Part shown: positions 29,936 to 32,739 of the stretch, one piece after another
Layout: the number at the start of each line of letters is the position of its first letter
Position numbering within the stretch: position 1 is the first letter of the stretch
DNA from: a virus
IMG/VR virus record: IMGVR_UViG_3300043536_000294
Location: 1-32,739 of that record
Strand: one strand, 5' to 3'
Length of the DNA: 32,739 bases
Translations under genes and position numbers: made by a program
The notes under the pieces: generated by a model
Database searches by the model: none
What the model was told of the DNA's origin: nothing
The model's input: only the letters and a program-made list of their open reading frames with translations

Positions 29936-31009
29936 ATGGGAATCTGCAAATATTGCGGAACCAGTGCAGGAATGTTTAGAGATGAACATCCCGACTGTGC
30001 AAGGAAAGCACAAAATGAACGGGCCACTGCCCTTGCTTCCCTTACAGAAGTAATGAAACAGGCAGTGTTGGACAAAAGGATATCCTGCGAAGTGGCGACA
30101 TTATATCGTGCGGCCAAGACTGAAGCAGACATGACATCCCCAACGCTGACCGCGTTGATGAGTGAACTCCAGAGCAAGCTAAACCGCTTGATTAAGGCAG
30201 CAGGCAACGATAAGAAAGCTATTTTTGATGCAATACTTGCGGGTTGGAGCGAAGCAGCACTACAGCGGGCTAAAACGGAACCACCTTTAAGTCCCGATGA
30301 ACGTGAGGGCATCTGGAGAATTATTGCCGCACTTGATCTTCCACATTCCTTTTGCGGGATTTCTCTGACAACGAGTGGAGTAAATATAAATGGCCCTTAC
30401 TGTAGGTCACTTCCTGCTAATTCGATGGGAGTAGCAGCAGGAATTGCAATAAGTGAAGGTGCAACGGCAGTTGATTTTAGCAATCTGGTTTGGATGGTGC
30501 GAAACAACAAGTATTCCAATGACCCACAGATCATCGCCCCTTGTCCCTTCGTTCTAAGGGATAAGGATGAACATGCAATTTGGATTTCGAGGTGTGAATT
30601 GATGCAAGAAGTTACAACTAGCGAATATGTGGGAGTGTATGGAGGCCCATCTGTCAGAATTGCTTCTGGTTTGTGGTGGAGAGTTGGAGGAGCGAGAGGC
30701 CACAGAGAAGTGCATTCATCCATTCAGCCAATGGATGAAATGGGAGATTTTGCTATAACTACACACGCCGTCTACTTCGGGGGTAAACGCTGTAACTTCA
30801 GGATTCCATTTACTAAAGTAGTAAAGATTAACTCATACACCGACTCAGTGGGCATTTGTAAGGACGCTGGTAAAGAGCAAATCTTTCTTACTATGGCAAA
30901 TGGGTCGGCATACTACGTATATAACCTTCTTGAAGAAATCACTCATCAACACAGGCAGCAAGAAGCAGCAGCAAATCCACCAATTCGGACATTCAAGCTG
31001 GAGATATAA
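29936..31009 (+). CDS. Zinc-knuckle / PH-like protein, 357 aa
   Basis: ATG at 29936 is preceded by AAGGAGAGG. The N-terminus has CKYCGTSAGMFRDEHPDC, a zinc knuckle, then a helical stretch (30-140). The C-terminal third contains DEMGDFAITTHAVYFGGKRCNFRIPFTKVVKINSYTDSVGI. This is the pattern of bacterial PH-like domains in which G.L.IT..R..F.G...... is followed by a basic strand and K(I/V)..I. The gene is visibly richer in A and T than its neighbours, which suggests separate acquisition. Function unknown; membrane or protein binding is possible. Confidence 0.7.
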   Translation: MGICKYCGTSAGMFRDEHPDCARKAQNERATALASLTEVMKQAVLDKRISCEVATLYRAAKTEADMTSPTLTALMSELQSKLNRLIKAAGNDKKAIFDAILAGWSEAALQRAKTEPPLSPDEREGIWRIIAALDLPHSFCGISLTTSGVNINGPYCRSLPANSMGVAAGIAISEGATAVDFSNLVWMVRNNKYSNDPQIIAPCPFVLRDKDEHAIWISRCELMQEVTTSEYVGVYGGPSVRIASGLWWRVGGARGHREVHSSIQPMDEMGDFAITTHAVYFGGKRCNFRIPFTKVVKINSYTDSVGICKDAGKEQIFLTMANGSAYYVYNLLEEITHQHRQQEAAANPPIRTFKLEI

Positions 31010-31034
31010 AATATCAACCTGATAATTACCTGCC

Positions 31035-31199
31035 CTAACGAATTCCTAGTTGCTGTCTCAATTCCTCAATTTGTTCATACGCAGCGTCGATATGGGTAGC
31101 CAATCGCTTGCACTCGGCGATCAGGGCTTCGATTGCCCGCTTCGCATTCTCGTCCTCCACGGAATGGACCCAGCCTTCCGCATCGCTCAGATGTGTCAT
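31035..31199 (-). CDS. Small helical protein, 54 aa
   Basis: ATG at 31199 has AGGAG about nine bases upstream. The product MTHLSDAEGWVHSVEDENAKRA and KRLATHIDAAYEQIEELRQQLG is a charged, coiled-coil-like helix. It starts 11 bases after the membrane gene upstream ends and should be co-transcribed with it. Function unknown. Confidence 0.6.
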   Translation of the reverse strand: MTHLSDAEGWVHSVEDENAKRAIEALIAECKRLATHIDAAYEQIEELRQQLGIR

Positions 31200-31210
31200 G
31201 CTGCGTTCTC

Positions 31211-31813
31211 CTAAACCGAATCCGACGAAACTGCTTTTACAATCGGATGAATCCTGTGCAGGAATGTCCGCCAACGTCCAAGGTGTGCTAACTGACCCGG
31301 CCCAATCGCAGGGAACTCTCTTCCCATCTGGTCACGCACCGTAACCTCTATGTCGCAAAGGTTTTTAGTCGCGGCTGGATCAAGTTTTCCGTCAACCATC
31401 AATCGTTCAAACTTCATGTTTTTGACTGGAGTCACGTACTCGCCGTCAATCACGGTCATGGTCTCTGGCTTGAGTTCCTTGCCCATTAAGGAATCGTTGT
31501 CGATCCAGAACACGGCACCTGCCTTGCTGTATTTGATGTTGCCCAAGGTATACGTCTTGGAGCCAGCACGGTTCCGAATAACAAAATTCGGGGAAAACTC
31601 CAGACCCACCCATCTCCAGTTGTACCCGACAGTGACATCCGTCAGGCGAAAAAACCATCTCGTTACCAAGTAGACGCTGAAGACAAGTATTGTGACAGTC
31701 AATCCTGAAAGGGTCTTGAAAAGAAAATCTGTCCAGAAAGGGTGTTGGTTGTGAAACCTCGTCGCCCAATCGGGACTCACCAAATGGCGAACGTACCACC
31801 ATACAGTCTGCAT
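31211..31813 (-). CDS. Membrane-anchored unknown protein, 200 aa
   Basis: ATG at 31813 has AGGA six bases upstream; another ATG two codons earlier is possible. One transmembrane helix is visible (about 24-53, FKTLSGLTVTILVFSVYLVTRWFF), followed by a beta-rich soluble part (FVIRNRAGSKTYTLGNIKYSK, DIEVTVRDQMGREFPAIGPGQ). The soluble part resembles a general immunoglobulin-like or beta-sandwich domain. No family recognised. Second gene of a three-gene minus-strand set. Confidence 0.65.
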   Translation of the reverse strand: MQTVWWYVRHLVSPDWATRFHNQHPFWTDFLFKTLSGLTVTILVFSVYLVTRWFFRLTDVTVGYNWRWVGLEFSPNFVIRNRAGSKTYTLGNIKYSKAGAVFWIDNDSLMGKELKPETMTVIDGEYVTPVKNMKFERLMVDGKLDPAATKNLCDIEVTVRDQMGREFPAIGPGQLAHLGRWRTFLHRIHPIVKAVSSDSV

Positions 31814-31855
31814 GGTCATCCTAGTACGGAAATCGTGTTAGCCCGTGTGTATGTG

Positions 31856-32419
31856 TCACGATCTTGGTAGTGTCTGTTTCAGGCGATCAAGGTTTTGCAG
31901 CCAATGATTGTACTGGTGATAGCTGGACGCCGCTTCCGAATGAATACGTCCCGCTGGCTGATCCACTTGAAGCCCTCTGGTAGAGAAGAAAGCACGGAAC
32001 GCTTCCTCTCCCCAGTTGTCGCTCAGAATTGTGCCTACTTCTTGACTCCATCGCCGCATTTCCTCGTTCCAAAAGCGACAGAAATCACTTGCTGTTGCTC
32101 CCGTATTGGGAGCCTGTCCAACCAGCCAGTCCCCGAGTGTCAGCAGTTTGCCGATTCGATCTATAGCCAACTGCCGAGCTTGAGTTGCCTGAGGATCAGA
32201 GGCGGGTTTCGTCGGCTTGCGTGTAGCCAAGTAATTCAGGAACACAATTGCAAACAGGAGCATCAGGGACGCACCCAAGAACAAGAGCTTGCCCCATTGG
32301 AGGGTTTCTTGCTTGAAGAATATGTCCCACAAAAGCACGCAATTTTGCCCTGCAATAATCACTTCAAGAACCACCTTACGATGCTCAAGCCATTGGAGAA
32401 CATCATCCACATAAGGCAA
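31856..32419 (-). CDS. Membrane protein with helical soluble part, 187 aa
   Basis: The start is TTG at 32419, preceded by GGAGAG at good spacing. One clear transmembrane helix lies at about 43-64 (GKLLFLGASLMLLFAIVFLNYL); the segment before it (VLEVIIAGQNCVLLWDIFF) may be a second. The rest is helical (TQARQLAIDRIGKLLTLGDWL, DFCRFWNEEMRRWSQEVGTIL). No family recognised. It is the first gene of the minus-strand membrane set. Confidence 0.6.
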   Translation of the reverse strand: MPYVDDVLQWLEHRKVVLEVIIAGQNCVLLWDIFFKQETLQWGKLLFLGASLMLLFAIVFLNYLATRKPTKPASDPQATQARQLAIDRIGKLLTLGDWLVGQAPNTGATASDFCRFWNEEMRRWSQEVGTILSDNWGEEAFRAFFSTRGLQVDQPAGRIHSEAASSYHQYNHWLQNLDRLKQTLPRS

Positions 32420-32443
32420 TACACTCTCCGATGCGACGTATCC

Positions 32444-32650
32444 TTAGTGCCGTTTCTTACGCTTGGCCCAAATAGCCTTCTGGTGTTCGCTCATAGCCTT
32501 CTTTTGTGCAGCCGTCCACTTGTGTCCTTTACGCTTGGCGGTAGCGGCTGCTGTTCTAGGTGATGGGGTTGATCCCTCAAGAAGATCGACAACCTTTTGT
32601 AGACGGGAAATTTCAGCTTTGACTTCAGTGAGAATCTGTCTTGTGTCCAT
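32444..32650 (-). CDS. Small coiled-coil/basic-tail protein, 68 aa
   Basis: ATG at 32650. A helix MDTRQILTEVKAEISRLQKVVDLL is followed by a linker and a very basic tail (RKGHKWTAAQKKAMSEHQKAIWAKRKKRH). The layout matches the protein at 7082-7279, and the tail pattern also resembles the 46-residue protein at 811-951. No ribosome-binding site is present. A near-consensus promoter ends seven bases before the ATG, so the mRNA is probably leaderless. Nucleic-acid binding is plausible; function unknown. Confidence 0.75.
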   Translation of the reverse strand: MDTRQILTEVKAEISRLQKVVDLLEGSTPSPRTAAATAKRKGHKWTAAQKKAMSEHQKAIWAKRKKRH

Positions 32651-32657
32651 GCGTGGA

Positions 32658-32687
32658 AGTATACGTATGTCTTATGGCGAGTGACAA
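32658..32687 (-). promoter_or_regulatory. Sigma-70 promoter for a leaderless gene
   Basis: On the minus strand, TTGTCA (32687-32682) and TATACT (32663-32658) are 18 bases apart, each one mismatch from consensus. Seven bases (32657-32651) separate the -10 from the ATG at 32650, so transcription should start at the codon itself. Confidence 0.65.
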
Positions 32688-32739
32688 TGTGCCTTTTAAG
32701 CTGCTCGCACTCGATGGTCTCGGATCGAAGTGAAAGCAT

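Noticed and set aside
32491-32739. Minus-strand frame running off the right edge
   Set aside because: It crosses the promoter and start of the small basic gene in another frame and has no family resemblance.
1-32739. CRISPR arrays or retron/reverse-transcriptase loci
   Set aside because: No regularly spaced repeats and no reverse-transcriptase or Cas motifs were seen; the Cas4-like domain is part of a DUF2779 fusion, not a CRISPR locus.

Overview
The window looks like accessory DNA from a soil-type bacterium, most likely Acidobacteriota (Terriglobia). This rests on recalled resemblance of several small proteins to families I associate with that group: the basic tails ending in RARWAK or AIWAKRKK, the MSLEKEFIRDG family, and the MHYSAAWTDSG family. 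No rRNA, complete tRNA, CRISPR array or housekeeping operon is visible. Nearly every recognisable gene belongs to site-specific recombination, plasmid- or phage-type replication, DNA modification, nuclease or defence functions, or unknown small-protein families.

Layout. At 1-3453 lies the end of one element: a serine recombinase with an operator-bearing promoter, a 46-residue basic protein, an unknown gene and tyrosine integrase 1. At 3460-3506 sits the 3' part of a tRNA-Met(CAU) gene, used as an attachment site. Integrase 2 converges on the same site from the right and begins a second element that continues to the end of the window. That arrangement suggests two elements integrated in tandem. 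Rightward come a protein carrying a RarA C-terminal-like domain without its ATPase (5324-6511), small genes and an FRG-domain protein (to 8543), and then a replication module. The module holds a P4-type primase-helicase (9640-12024), an inverted iteron-like repeat around an AT-rich core just beyond its 3' end, a potentially pseudoknotted leader before its start, and three small upstream genes.

At 13503-15476 is a tightly overlapping minus-strand operon. It encodes a DNA-binding-like protein, a Mu Mom-like DNA-modification acyltransferase, a possible overlapping Cys-rich ORF and a DUF4145 protein. An OLD-family ATPase/Toprim nuclease (15924-17822) lies upstream. At 17939-19635 are three tandem paralogues, one of them degraded. 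At 19992-24834 is a long minus-strand set: a coupled gene, a receiver-sigma fusion, a KGDEF-type degenerate GGDEF protein, two unknown genes, a Pro/Glu-rich micro-gene and a second serine recombinase.

At 25331-29530 the plus strand carries small unknown proteins followed by a DUF2130-like coiled-coil protein and a DUF2779 protein that joins a Cas4-like Fe-S nuclease to a DEDD exonuclease. The window ends with a Cys-rich/PH-like gene pair, a minus-strand membrane-protein trio and a small basic protein that appears to be expressed from a leaderless promoter.

Taken together, the integrases and recombinases move the element and the primase replicates it. The Mom-like, OLD, FRG, DUF4145 and DUF2779 genes are plausible protection, anti-restriction or interference cargo. 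All functions are inferred from motifs and context; no searches were run.
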